A stretch of DNA of 64,000 bases from Sabellastarte sp. h YS-2021 (Eukaryota; Annelida; Polychaeta; Sabellida; Sabellidae). A model generated the notes under the pieces. It was not told the DNA's origin, did no database searches, and was given only the letters and a program-made list of their open reading frames with translations. The position numbers and the translations under genes were made by a program. Positions 29,001 to 36,971 of this stretch are shown here, one piece after another (position 1 is the first letter of the stretch; the number at the start of each line of letters is the position of its first letter). Location of the stretch: positions 21,387,464 to 21,451,463 of the forward strand of contig OZ024929.1 of the NCBI GenBank assembly GCA_964017235.1, read 5' to 3'.

Positions 29001-31172
29001 GGAAACCAATACATATAGTTCGTCAGGGTTCTGTACTGTAAACTGCCAACCAAAGGCAAGCAACTACCAGCTTTTCCGGACAAGATTTTAAAGGTCAAGG
29101 TCACTATGGTAAGGTCAAAGGTCAAATCAAGGTCACACAATGCCGTTGCACACTTACACCCCCCAACCAATGTTCCTACCAAGTATCAACTTCCTACACC
29201 TTATAGTTTATGAGAAACTTCCTGGACAAACTTTTCCCTTTGACCGCCCGCCCGCCCATCCAGACACCATGGGTGAAAACAATACCCTGACAGCCATTAA
29301 GGGCTGTGGGGTAAAAACTCTCAGACAATTGCTACATAAAGGAAATAAATCAGGGTCCATTCCATGTTTTTAATGTACCGCCTGTTACTGTTACCCCCGT
29401 TCCCCATTCATAAAATCAGAGTTCATTCCATGTTTTATAATGGACCGCTTGATACTATTTTTAGAAACACTTTTCATCATTGTTGGCGAAGTTTTCATTG
29501 TTGGCAAAGTTTACAGTGTTGGCAAAGTTTACATATTGTTGTTGAAGTTTGCATTATTGGCGAAGTTTACTGTTTCCATTCACAGAAAATAATATGATTA
29601 AACAAACATAACACTATGGTGGCTCCAATACGCTTTCGTAGCATACAGACCTCGAATGGTAGTTGAAGGACAGGGGCATTTCCCCAAATGCCTATAACCA
29701 TGAATTATACCACCTGTATTGTGAATGCTACTACAAATGCCTTGGAGGCGGTTCCGTCACCTCAGAAAACCTGTAACCCAAGACATATCACCTGTACTGT
29801 GAATGGAGCATTATAAAATAGAATCAAGACCTGTAGTTGGGTAAAGTGACAAGGAAGGGGATCGATGGAAGAAGTAGGTTGAGTTCATTTTCATGGACTG
29901 TCTCTAACTGACTGATTTGTTATCAATTACCACACGAATTTCTTCAACATTGACCAGACTGGACATACATTGGCTTCTACTTATTTATTTGGGTTTTAAT
30001 GTTGCTTTCAACATTGTATAAGTAATATCACGACAGGTAGTTTTATGGGCAGAAGAAAGAAGTTCATACAGTTGGTCAAGGCTCTGTACCTTAAACTACC
30101 GACCATTGGAAAGAAACTACCAACTTTCCCACATAGGAGTATGGAGTTTGAACCGCAGACCTCAGAGGTGGGAGGAGAATGTGTTAGCACTCCACCACCA
30201 TGGCTTATACATTATCGTCTAAAGGCTGATGTTATTGTATTGGTCAGAACGGACCACTGAAGATATCTATAAATCTTATGCATATCAGTACAATTTTATA
30301 TATATATATTTTCATATGGGGCAAAAGGAATAAGTGCTGCACTGACTCGTGGTCTAAACATTATCAAAAAATATTTCTATCAAACAGTTTTATTTGATGT
30401 TTAGTTTTTTCTCAGTTTGTTATTCTTGTTTTGCGCAATGATGTATCCATATATAGTTAAATCTATCGAACAAGCATTTTAAATATTGTACAGGGAGTTA
30501 AAAAAATTATTAGTATAATTACTATTCTATCTACATTTTCAATTTGATCCATATTCTACTAAAGTGATGAAAGCCTGAAAGAATTTTTTAAGTGATTCCT
30601 ATTCTTTCTATTTAAACACTTTAGCTATACTTTGCCTATGATGTTCCTAAGATTTGGATTGATCTCCCTGATAATGTACATAGTGTAACATCTATTGCCA
30701 CCTTCAGGAAAAAAGCTTAAAACTTGCCTGTATGCAAAAGCCTATCTGCCATAGCCTTCCCATCACCCCTGTATCTTCTTTGGTATTCCTTGGCTATGTC
30801 ATTGGACTTACGGTTTCCACCTTGTTTATGTTCAGTTGCGCCTTGGAGTCTCTCAATAGAGGGAGATTAAGTGCTATAAATGTCCACATTAGATTAGATT
30901 CTGATTACCTCTTAAAACATACGGAAATGCAACTTTCCTTCTGAAGTGAAAACAATACAGGAAACAAACTCTTCACCTCTATATGTGACTTCGTCCTCAA
31001 GTAATTCCCAAACCAGCTCATAGGGTGGGTCATCCATGGGCACGTTTGGTGTCAGAAGAGTACTGTAGTGGGAAGGTTCCAAAGTGTAGCAAGCTGATTG
31101 GGGTGGGCCAAATGGCTCTGCATCAAGCAATAATGGGTAAAGGAACACAGTCGCAACAATGAAGAACAGCAT
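16954..31172 (-). CDS. Reeler-domain secreted defence-type protein, four exons
   Basis: The coding exons are 31172-30959, 24709-24589, 17992-17861 and 17017-16954 (214+121+132+64 nt; 176 residues). Phases match at all three junctions. The ATG at 31172 opens a signal peptide (MLFFIVATVFLYPLLLDA). The Reeler pattern follows: PFGPPQSACYTLEPSH, DDPPYELVWELL, TYRGEEFVS/FTLRP, YKGFMIQARR (about 86-95), IMDCPP (C118), GEWQL, GVIFRASVVQVYVEYF. Reeler proteins of about 150-180 residues are secreted haemolymph or defence proteins in insects and molluscs; the domain also occurs in reelin and FRRS1. The introns are 6.2, 6.6 and 0.8 kb and full of mobile elements. The exon 1 donor (CCT|GTATTG) is weak but restores the domain. 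The alternative AGAG|GTGAAG at 30976 also keeps frame and would drop GEEFVS. Confidence 0.82.
17018..17616. other. Reeler intron 3, unique sequence
   Basis: Nothing else is recognised up to the Harbinger end fragment at 17617. Confidence 0.4.
17617..17745 (+). mobile_element. Harbinger left-end fragment
   Basis: TTA|TGAGGTGTTTCCACTGGA followed by 'actgaccctacc' matches the left ends of H1 and H2, including the TTA flank. 'cccgacttgtctgg' matches the H1 subterminal motif. The right border is unclear and no gene is present. Confidence 0.6.
17861..17992 (-). CDS. Reeler gene exon 3
   Basis: The acceptor is TGTTTCCAG and the donor TTCAG|GTAGGT, both strong. It codes K/AKIMDCPPLERNTLSHF ... TTIVGEWQLNEGETIDGV-IFR, with the conserved Cys and the GEWQL/VIFR motifs. 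Confidence 0.85.
17993..18521. other. Reeler intron 2, first part
   Basis: Short open frames only, with no recognised feature. Confidence 0.35.
18522..18792. mobile_element. MITE with 30-50 bp inverted repeats
   Basis: The left arm has 'taagcctctcttacatcccg' then 'tcgtacgtg'. The right arm ends 'cacgtacgacgggatgtaag' then 'agaggcttta'. The length is 271 bp with no coding capacity. The interior is rich in ACGT (cgtacgtg, acgtatgtg). Confidence 0.8.
19033..19250 (-). mobile_element. SINE-4 with 16-bp target duplication
   Basis: On the minus strand the A box is TGGTGTAGTGGTTAGAG and the B box GGTTCGAATCT. The 3' domain 'aatatgaccctggctgttga' is shared with SINE-2, and 'actacccgtcg' and 'gacgtaaaac' with SINE-1. 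The flanks are CTAGTTCGTTTATGGA (19017-19032) and CTAGTTTGTTTATGGA (19251-19266), a duplication with one mismatch. Confidence 0.88.
19500..20410. other. A-rich intronic sequence
   Basis: Strongly A-biased plus strand with recurring 'aataaacaat', 'atttacaa' and 'aaaaataa'. The minus-strand open frames are Phe/Leu/Val-rich artefacts of this bias. No feature is supported. Confidence 0.5.
20416..20527. repeat. Hairpin element, 28-bp arms
   Basis: 'tttttaacctgatgaaggag' (with ctgagcctt) pairs with 'aaggcttggctccttcatca' (with agttaaaaa). The loop is about 55 bp. It is probably a small MITE. Confidence 0.65.
20540..21498. other. Intronic, with a short direct repeat at 21230-21345
   Basis: 'acaatgtccaaaatgcagta' and 'acaatgtccacaatgcagcg' are each followed by 'aatccactctctggt', about 65 bp apart. 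Otherwise nothing is recognised. Confidence 0.5.
21511..21746 (-). mobile_element. SINE-1, full copy with 12-bp target duplication
   Basis: The reverse orientation has all SINE-1 parts, with the tRNA head ending 'gccactgtggccccc' on the plus strand. The target duplication TATGTTCCTCTG is at 21499-21510 and 21747-21758. Confidence 0.93.
21780..22139. other. Intronic, no gene seen
   Basis: Contains paired 'ttatagaatgttatagaact' type phrases and AT-rich sequence. Confidence 0.35.
22140..23510 (-). pseudogene. Decayed MADF/SANT-like gene with retained intron
   Basis: The minus-strand exon ending at 23220 reads RKDALIAWIRETPCLYRKGL then REYRNTHKRC, preceded by a Ser/Thr/Asp-rich stretch (KKKSTQRNTCQLV). 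The donor is ATTG|GTGAGT. The acceptor TTACAG|TAGAAG begins exon 2 at 22893: VEDLQVWWKNSSTRFRKL then TGHRSGDVGQGS. The phase is consistent. These are the MADF helices of the Harbinger second protein or of domesticated relatives. TAG and TGA stops interrupt both exons. Further coding-like sequence (ENWQQTYAEDI) lies near 22190-22290. It lies inside Reeler intron 2. Retention of the intron argues against a processed copy. Confidence 0.55.
22486..22525. repeat. T/G homopolymer tract
   Basis: A T-run followed by a G-run with one interruption. Confidence 0.85.
23511..24149. other. Intronic, no gene seen
   Basis: No motif or repeat was recognised. Confidence 0.35.
24150..24530 (+). repeat. Diverged X-box satellite, about 2.5 units
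   Basis: It is in the same order as the 7775-8152 units: 'agctctagatcgtcttgggt', 'gaacatatcctgaaaattct', 'ggtttaggctgtaagaacac', 'aatcttaaaagcattgcca'. The X-box has decayed to 'attgccactgcaaca'. It ends just downstream (gene sense) of Reeler exon 2. Confidence 0.65.
24589..24709 (-). CDS. Reeler gene exon 2
   Basis: The acceptor is CTTTTCAG before TTACCCTC and the donor CCAA|GTGAGT, both strong. It codes TLRPQEGREDAYPYKGFM then IQARRPDSLDAMGTF; KGFMIQAR is the diagnostic Reeler block. Confidence 0.88.
24828..25015 (-). mobile_element. SINE-3, truncated
   Basis: It matches the body of 16470-16775 ('accacaggactcaaactgct', 'ctaactgaaagacagagtct', 'agcctgccactg') and lacks the tRNA head. Confidence 0.65.
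25016..26530. other. Reeler intron 1, no gene seen
   Basis: About 1.5 kb of AT-rich sequence in which no repeat family or coding frame was recognised. Confidence 0.4.
26546..26775 (+). mobile_element. SINE-1, best copy (230 bp), 15-bp target duplication
   Basis: The A box is TGGCAGAGTGGTAAC and the B box GGTTCGATCC. The body has 'ggtcggcagtttacagtaca' and 'tactggtttcctctgccctt'. The tail is 'gtaaaaccccaaataaataa'. The target duplication TCAAGATAATAATGA is at 26531-26545 and 26776-26790. Confidence 0.95.
26925..27110. repeat. AT-rich repeats of AAATGTTTATAAACG
   Basis: 'aatgtttataaac' recurs about four times between 26955 and 27085, partly as inverted pairs ('aaacattt'). The motif echoes at 27390-27425 and, loosely, at 44810-45400. 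Confidence 0.6.
27463..28209. repeat. Minisatellite of 18/21-bp units (AACTTCGCCAACAACAATGAA)
   Basis: About 38 units of 15, 18 or 21 bp, with every length change a multiple of three. On the plus strand one frame reads NFANNNENFTNNNVNF throughout, with a single stop at 27775-27777. On the minus strand a frame (VGEVFIV) is open from 28347 to 27430. It lies in an intron of the minus-strand Reeler gene. A small array of the same unit in opposite orientation lies at 29475-29575. It is most likely an expanded simple repeat rather than a gene. Confidence 0.85.
28210..28925. other. Intronic, no gene seen
   Basis: No motif was recognised. 'attccatgttttataatgga' near 28768-28790 (as its reverse complement) resembles 29420-29440. 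Confidence 0.35.
28929..29072 (-). mobile_element. SINE-1, head missing
   Basis: It starts (plus strand) 'atttatttatttaggtttta' and keeps 'cactgtacaggtcatatcac' and 'ttctgtactgtaaactgcca'. It stops before the tRNA part, at 'agcttttcc'. Confidence 0.85.
29085..29320. repeat. DR1-containing dispersed repeat
   Basis: AGGTCAAAGGTCA (29112-29124) is a perfect DR1, flanked by two TCAAGGTCA extended half sites. It then has 'agtatcaacttcctacacct' and 'caccatgggtgaaaacaata'. It is the reverse complement of the satellite unit at 60690-61590. Confidence 0.75.
29475..29575. repeat. Small inverted copy of the 18/21-bp minisatellite
   Basis: Five to six units of 'ttggcgaagttttcattg' type, in the opposite orientation to 27463-28209. 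Confidence 0.75.
29982..30203 (-). mobile_element. SINE-1, diverged full-length copy
   Basis: The head (plus strand) is 'ttgaaccgcagacctcagag' then 'gtgttagcactccaccacca'. The 3' domain is 'ttgggttttaatgttgcttt'. It is more mutated than the copies with target duplications. Confidence 0.8.
30608..30896 (+). mobile_element. CR1-like LINE 3' end fragment
   Basis: It codes PKIWIDLPDNVHSVTSIATF then RKK-LKTCLYAKAYLP, the C-terminal end of a CR1-like ORF2. It then has 'ttgcgccttggagtctctca' and the tail 'agattagatt'. The LINE at 47735-50252 has the equivalent 'ttgcgccttagagtctgcct' and 'agaatagaat'. It lies 63 bp from Reeler exon 1. Confidence 0.75.
30959..31172 (-). CDS. Reeler gene exon 1 (signal peptide and start of domain)
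   Basis: The ATG at 31172-31170 is the best start, because the hydrophobic signal sequence begins there. The frame is open upstream for about 50 codons but without a signal. It codes PPQSACYTLEPSH and the PPYELVWELLEDEVTYRG stretch. The chosen donor is at 30958/30957; the alternative is at 30976. Confidence 0.75.
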
Positions 31173-31322
31173 TTTGTTGTTGGATTTTTTAAACGAATTT
31201 ATCCACAGTGTTGAATAAGGCAATGTAAATACCCACGCTCTTGTACTAAAATGCGTTGTAGAAATAGTTTCAACAGGACATGAGTAATCAAGCATTTGTA
31301 ACGAGATATATCCCTTACACAA

Positions 31323-32062
31323 GATAACGCTGATGATACAGCTGCTGATAAGACTTTGTCGCTAATTTTAGAAATATATTAAGAACAACAGTTAAGTACA
31401 GAATAAGACCACAAATTTAATTGTTCATTTTGGATTTAATGAAATCTGACTGCAGGGTTTTCTTTTCTATTTGGAATTATTATAACAATTTGGAAAATTG
31501 GTATATTTTTGGTTATTTGTAACTAATCATTCAAAATCTTGAAGATTGTATTTGATGCGTACCCAACATTATATTATGTATAGAAATTTACTAAAAGGCA
31601 ATTCTTCCTTGTGCTTGTTAATAGTAACATCTGAAATATATTTTACATGCCATCATAATCCTTCGTGGGTAATGCTATCATTTTTCTTATTGCACAATGT
31701 CTCGTATCATTTTGGATAATGATAGAGACACCGAATACATGTGTTCATTCCCATGAATAAAAGGTTAACAATTATTATCAGCTTAGTATCATTTTGTTTT
31801 CTTTTTTTTGTGGATCTCTTTAAATGACAAAGATAAGAAATGAAAAAGACTAAAGGATGGTGCTTTACTCTCATTTCAACAGCTATAGGTTCATATTGGG
31901 CCAAACCATGAATATCTCCCACAGATTTCCCTGAGTTGTATTCAGACTCAGATGACAGAGGTGACAGTCAAGTAACTGTATGGGCAAACACAGAGCTGTA
32001 AAAGGTTTATCCGAAATGACATTTATTATTTACAATCAAACACAAAGGTCAAGGTCGGTGTT
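31323..32062. other. Upstream of the Reeler gene; no other gene seen
   Basis: The 5' flank of the Reeler gene is in this stretch. I could not place a TATA box with confidence. Confidence 0.35.
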
Positions 32063-32212
32063 TTATGGTGGTTTTTTTATTTGTTTCCTGTTTATTAGCC
32101 AGGGTGATATTGGGATAGGTCCTCAGCATTGCCGCTTTTGTCGAACCCACACACCAAGGTTGCTGGGATTAGATGCCAAACCTGATTACCCACTAGGCCA
32201 CTGAGAATCTCT
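32063..32212 (-). mobile_element. SINE-2, diverged copy
   Basis: It shares 'agccagggtgatattgggat', 'aggtcctcagcattgccgct' and 'gattagatgccaaacctg' then 'ccactaggccactgag' with the intact SINE-2 copies at 38350 and 50991. Confidence 0.75.
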
Positions 32213-32219
32213 GTATTTT

Positions 32220-32658
32220 AGGTAAAATAACGAAGTATCTTTGTTATTTGTTTATGACTTTTTTGTGAGTATTTAGAGAGTGCTGTGATTAGTTTATTGA
32301 TGGAATTATATGTTTATCAAAGCGGGATACTCTTTGTAGAATCTACCTAGTCCTTGTATATTCATTATTTGGTCATGTCCCCTAATCTTTTATCAATTTC
32401 ACAAGCAGGTGCCAAATTTCGGTTTGATGACAAAACTTGTACAAATTACAAGTTCTCTCTTTTGGAAAGAGAACGATATATCTAATAAGTACAGGTTTAT
32501 GTATGTAAAATGAATATAGAATCAAATTGTTCGTACATGTTGTATATTCTACTATTTTGCCCCTGACTGTATGTTGCAAAAGTTCCAGTTTTTATTTGTT
32601 AACAAAGAACCAAAATATCTGCTTCCTGCTTAGTTCAGACTAGGCACAATAAAATAAC
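32220..32658. other. No gene seen
   Basis: AT-rich flank up to the left end of Harbinger H2. Confidence 0.35.
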
Positions 32659-33269
32659 TTATGTGGGTGTTCCACCACACGACTAAGCTTCCCGATTAAG
32701 GGATTTTTGTAGTCGGTTTCAAAAATTTGCTTAGTCTCAGGCATTCTGTATGGATCGGTAGTTGTCGGTTGGGGCCGTGAGAAATATCAAACATGTTATT
32801 TCTCATGACCCAAACTGATTCTTATTTCCCGCCGTCAACAAAATGTCCAGTCTCAGGCTTCCTCAGGCCTCCTCAGACCCAAATTTATACAGTCCTATGT
32901 TGTCTCAGGCTTCCTGAGACCCTTAGTCCCAGACGTCCGTAGCTTAGTCCAAGGATGCCTGATGTCAGTCCCCAACGTATAACAGATCTTTGAAGTTTCA
33001 TGCGTGTGAAAAGGAATTGGATTCATTAGTCCCGGGAAGCTTTAGACCATCTCAGGTGTCCTGCGACTAAGAAATCTGGGACTAAACCCAGACTAAGAGA
33101 AGCCGATCCGAACCGATCAAAGCCGGCCTCCTCAGGCCACCTGGGACCACACAAATTTAGTCTGCGACAGCCTGAGGATGCCCCAGGAGGCCTGGGACTA
33201 AGTACTGATTAAGTATCGACTCTTTTCGGGCACTTGAAACCAAAAAGAGGCAATGAGGGGATCTGGGAC

Positions 33270-33304
33270 TATATAAGCGACCACGCACACACTTTCTGTG
33301 TTCA
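33270..33304 (+). promoter_or_regulatory. TATA box and initiator, H2 MADF gene
   Basis: TATATAAG at 33270-33277 is followed 34 bp after its first base by an initiator-like TCAGACT (A at 33304). The leader to the ATG at 33456 would be about 150 nt. Confidence 0.6.
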
Positions 33305-33455
33305 GACTGGTTGGCTACTGAGAGACGTGTGTCACTTTTCTGCTTAGGGGTTTTCAGTTTTTTACATTTTACATTTTACTTAAGTTAGGCCAAATTTAAC
33401 AGTTAGGAGACACATTTTAGATTTTTTACCTTTTTTGTGATATTCACTGGAGTTA

Positions 33456-34671
33456 TGAGGAAAGAGAAAGGAGGAAAGAGAAGAAAGAAAAAGATAGAGT
33501 AGAGGCAAGTGGAGAGGGAGAAGGAAGGTGGAGAGATGGAGAAGAGGACAGAGGAAAGGACAGAGGAGAGGACAGAGGAGGGGACAGAAGAGAGGATACA
33601 GAGGAAGGATTAGAAGTTACTGAGGAAGCTTGCAAAGAAGTTGAGAGGTTGAGGAAGAATCAGAGTGCCACTCAGCAGCCAAGAGAGCCAGGGTTTGTGC
33701 TACATTCACTGACCGCAAAGAACATGCCATTGTAGAGTTTGTGAAGGAGCACCCAGAGCTGTACGACAAGGAGCATGGACTTTTCCACGACAGGCAGAGG
33801 AAGGAGGTTCTCTGGGCAGAAATCTCTGCAAAACTGAAGCCCCAGCCTTTTGATGTTAGAAGGTGGTTTGATTCCCAGAGAACTCATTATGGCAAGCTCT
33901 CCAAGCAACAGTCTGGCCAAGCCCCAAGGGAGATGACCAAGAGACAGTCCTGGGTCTACCAGCAGATGGGTTTCCTTAAGACCCACATCAGACGCAAGTT
34001 AGCCAACAGAAGCTCTGGGTTTGAGGCCAGTCCCAACAAAATAGTAGAATATACCAGCACACATGAAGAATCTTGTGGATCTACTACTGATACAGAACAT
34101 CTTGAGTCCAGTGTCCTGAGGGAGAGTAGGAGTCAACCAATACTTACATCTACACCAGTTTCTACAGATTCCAAGATACTCGAGTACTTTGACCAGATGA
34201 GGACACTGATCTTAGGTTCCTGCAGCAGAAGTCAGACAGGCAGCCCTTCTTTGACTACGTGGCATCAGAGGCTGGAAAAATGACCCAAGAGGAGTTTGAG
34301 AGCCTCAAGGGCAGGATTTTTAGAGACACTCATAGATGTCAAGTACTACCCAAGAGATCAGCCACTATTACCAGAGTCACAGAAGGTCGGGATTCTGCCA
34401 ACAACCACTCAACAGATGTCTATTTCCACTCAGGCAGCAGCAGGCAGCAGGCAGCAGTTCCAGCAGTTACGTCTACTACACACCCAGCCCCACTGGCTTT
34501 GGAAACCCTCCATCAGTGGTCACAGTACAGGACGAGGGCAGCAGGCACAACTTAAGTGGAATACTAAGCTACCAGATCTAACAGCAACACAGAGCAATTG
34601 AGCAGCCTCAGCAGCATCTCTACACCATCACCACCACAGCACCGCCTCAACAGCAGCAGCCTCCTCAGTAG
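33456..34671 (+). pseudogene. Harbinger second protein, MADF/SANT-like (H2), broken
   Basis: The ATG at 33456 opens MRKEKGGKRRKKKIE and a TAG, then an Arg/Glu-rich stretch. The DNA-binding domain is AIVEFVKEHPELYDKEHG, RKEVLWAEISAKL, DVRRWFDSQRTHYGKL and MGFLKTHIRRKL (about 33730-34010). A Gln/Ser/Thr/Pro-rich tail follows, with a frameshift near 34230. It ends PPQQQQPPQ-TAG at 34669-34671. The domain order is the same as the H1 gene at 15355-13871. It likely partnered the transposase when intact. Confidence 0.8.
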
Positions 34672-34703
34672 CCAGCCAGTCCGGATGGGTCTCGTTCCCC
34701 CAT

Positions 34704-34720
34704 AGACCCTTTTCAGGGCT
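34704..34720 (+). terminator. Histone-type 3' stem-loop after the H2 MADF gene
   Basis: AGACCCT-TTTC-AGGGCT: four inner pairs, one bulged A, two outer pairs and a UUUC loop. It starts 33 nt after the stop. TTCCAAAAACAATTA at 34731-34745 equals the sequence after the H1 MADF hairpin. The bulge suggests decay from a perfect hairpin. Confidence 0.55.
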
Positions 34721-34998
34721 GACTAAATATTCCAAAAACAATTAATAGCTGCATGCTGTTCAAATTCCCCTCCCAAAAGATAACAGTTTAGTACAAATAC
34801 TTATCACAACACAAAAAGAAAGAAAAAAAGCCCAACACCCACACCACCCAAACATGAAACAAAATAACCCATGGTAATACACATAACAGAAAGCCACATA
34901 AAAATAGATAAAGGAACTATGGCCAATAATCTGCCCATGGGCAGATTGTAGCTTAAAATCCATGGGATTGGTTTAAATCTGTAATAAAAAATATCCAA

Positions 34999-35318
34999 CA
35001 CTTACACCATCCCTAGAGTTAAAGATATTATACTATCACATAGCCAAAAAGTTTGTTGGTTAGGTGACTTATGTTTGGTAATGGTTGGGTTATTTGGAAC
35101 AAGCACATCTGATTGTTTTTGGAATATTTGGTAGTCACCATCCCTAGAGTTAAAAGATATTATCTTATCACAAAGCCACCAACAAACAAACAGAGAAACC
35201 CAATACCAAACTTAAGCCCCAACCAACAAACAGACAAACCCAATAGCAATAATAACCCCAACCAACGAACTGACAAACAATTTTGCAAACATAACTCTCA
35301 ACAACCAACAGTCAGATG
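34999..35318. repeat. H2 spacer: short duplication and CCAACAAACAGACAAACCC repeats
   Basis: 'ccatccctagagttaaa' occurs at 35010 and 35140. At 35170-35310, 'ccaacaaacagacaaaccc' type units repeat. Their reverse complement (ttgggtttgtctgtttgttg) fills 41455-41650 on the other side of the inserted LINE. Confidence 0.7.
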
Positions 35319-35815
35319 TCCCCCTGTGGGTACAAGGAAGTAGAATACTGTTTGCTGTGGGTTGCGATCCGCGTCACTGGAAGAGAGGGTCCTGGCTGTT
35401 GAGCCAATACTTTGTTGCGGCACTGTGGAAGCAATACACAGCTTTGGCCTCAATTTCACTTAGTCGGAAGGTTAAGATGGCCTGGCTTAATCAATCGGCT
35501 GGTAGTGCCAAGCCCTAGTGCTCCAAATAAGTGATGGCTTGTTGATTCTAATGGTTTTTTACAGTTGTTCTTGATTGTTGTATTGTGCTGGTGTTTGGTT
35601 TGTGCTTTTGTTTGGAGTATCTAGAAGGCGGCTGCTCACTTTTGAGTTTATTGAGTATACTGTTAATGTATCTCTGATATCAGTGTGCAGGGCTCAGCTC
35701 CACACTATTATGATATCCCCTTGTTGGGCTCGAAGGGTGGGTGGAGAACATTGGCAATGAATAAATACTATAACATTATGGCTGCACAAAATACATTAGA
35801 ACTTCGCCTGATTTC

Positions 35816-36940
35816 ATGACTTCGAACTTGGATTCTGTTCAGATTTGTACATGGCCGCGATTTCTGTTAGTAAAAGGTACAGACAATGAGAGACCTCTGT
35901 CAAAACTGTCACCATTTGCTGTAAACAAGGCCATTGTTGCTGTTCTTGGGTCTGATCCCTTTAATATGAAGAAATTAAGGAATGGAGACATCTTGGTTGA
36001 ATTAGACAAGGAAAACCAAAGCAGCAAACTATTGAAAATGACCAAACTGAACTTGACTATGGACAATGTTATCCCCATCACTGTAACACCACACTACAGC
36101 CTGAACACAAAAAAAGGGGTCATTAGATGCCCAGATATAAAAGACTGTTCTGATGAGGAGATATTAGATGGACTTTAAGATGAAGGTGTCATAAAGCTGG
36201 ACAGGATATTGGTATTTAGAGATGGACAAAGGAAACCAACAGGGACATTTATATTAACATTCCAAAGTCAGACCTTGCCAAAATACATCAGGGTGGGTTA
36301 CTACAGGGTGGCTGTGTCGCAATTCATCCCAAATCCCATCAGATGCTATAAGTGTCAAAAGTTTGGTCACACTAAATTCAACTGTAGGAAAAATGAAGTT
36401 TGCAATAAATGTGTGAAAGAAGATCATACAGACTCTCAAGAATGCACGAATGAAGCAAAATGAGTCAATTGCCAAGGAAACCATGCCTCTAATAATAAAA
36501 CATGTCCAAAATGGAAAGAAGAAAAAGAAATATAAAGAATCAAGGCAGAAAGAAGAATTTCATACACAGATGCCAAGAAACAAATGGACATAGTTAATTC
36601 TGTGAAAACAACGCATGCCTAAGCAGCTGCAGCAACTAAATCTGTGGTGAAAACAGTGAATGTAGAAACACAAACAGAAATGACTTGGCCAGAAGGCACA
36701 AAACAACCAAAAAAGTATGCAGTGGAGAAACAGATTAATAAAGGGAATAAAACCAGTGTATCAAGTCAGACAAGTGCATCTCAAAATGACCCTATAAAGT
36801 TGAAAATAAGCCAGAGGAAAGTATATTTGAGCAAACAACATAAAGGATCTAATGACCCAATTACACAATGCAACAAATATGATGCATTAAGTGATAGTGA
36901 CAGTGACATGAGTGTCAAAGAATCCCCAATCACAAAATAA
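35816..36940 (+). pseudogene. I-clade LINE ORF1 (gag-like), broken
   Basis: It codes an N-terminal RRM-like region (ICTWPRFLLVKGTDNERPLS start, GVIRCPDIKDCSDEEILDGL end). CCHC zinc knuckles follow: CYKCQKFGHTKFNC, CNKCVKEDHTDSQEC and a third partial one (CQGNHASNNKTC). The C terminus is Lys/Ser-rich and ends TAA at 36938-36940. In-frame stops lie at 36176, 36461, 36533 and 36619. ORF1 proteins bind the element RNA in the transposition complex. Confidence 0.82.
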
Positions 36941-36971
36941 CAAGGGCGGCGTGGCAATAAAAATGTAAATA

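Noticed and set aside
30959-30976. Using the AGAG|GTGAAG donor for Reeler exon 1 as the main model
   Set aside because: It is stronger by consensus, but the joined protein would lose the GEEFVS strand that Reeler domains have before the TLR block. Kept as an alternative.
31915-31975. Possible plus-strand exon (DFPELYSDSDDRG) with AG/GT borders
   Set aside because: The polypyrimidine tract is weak, and no partner exon or known motif was found.
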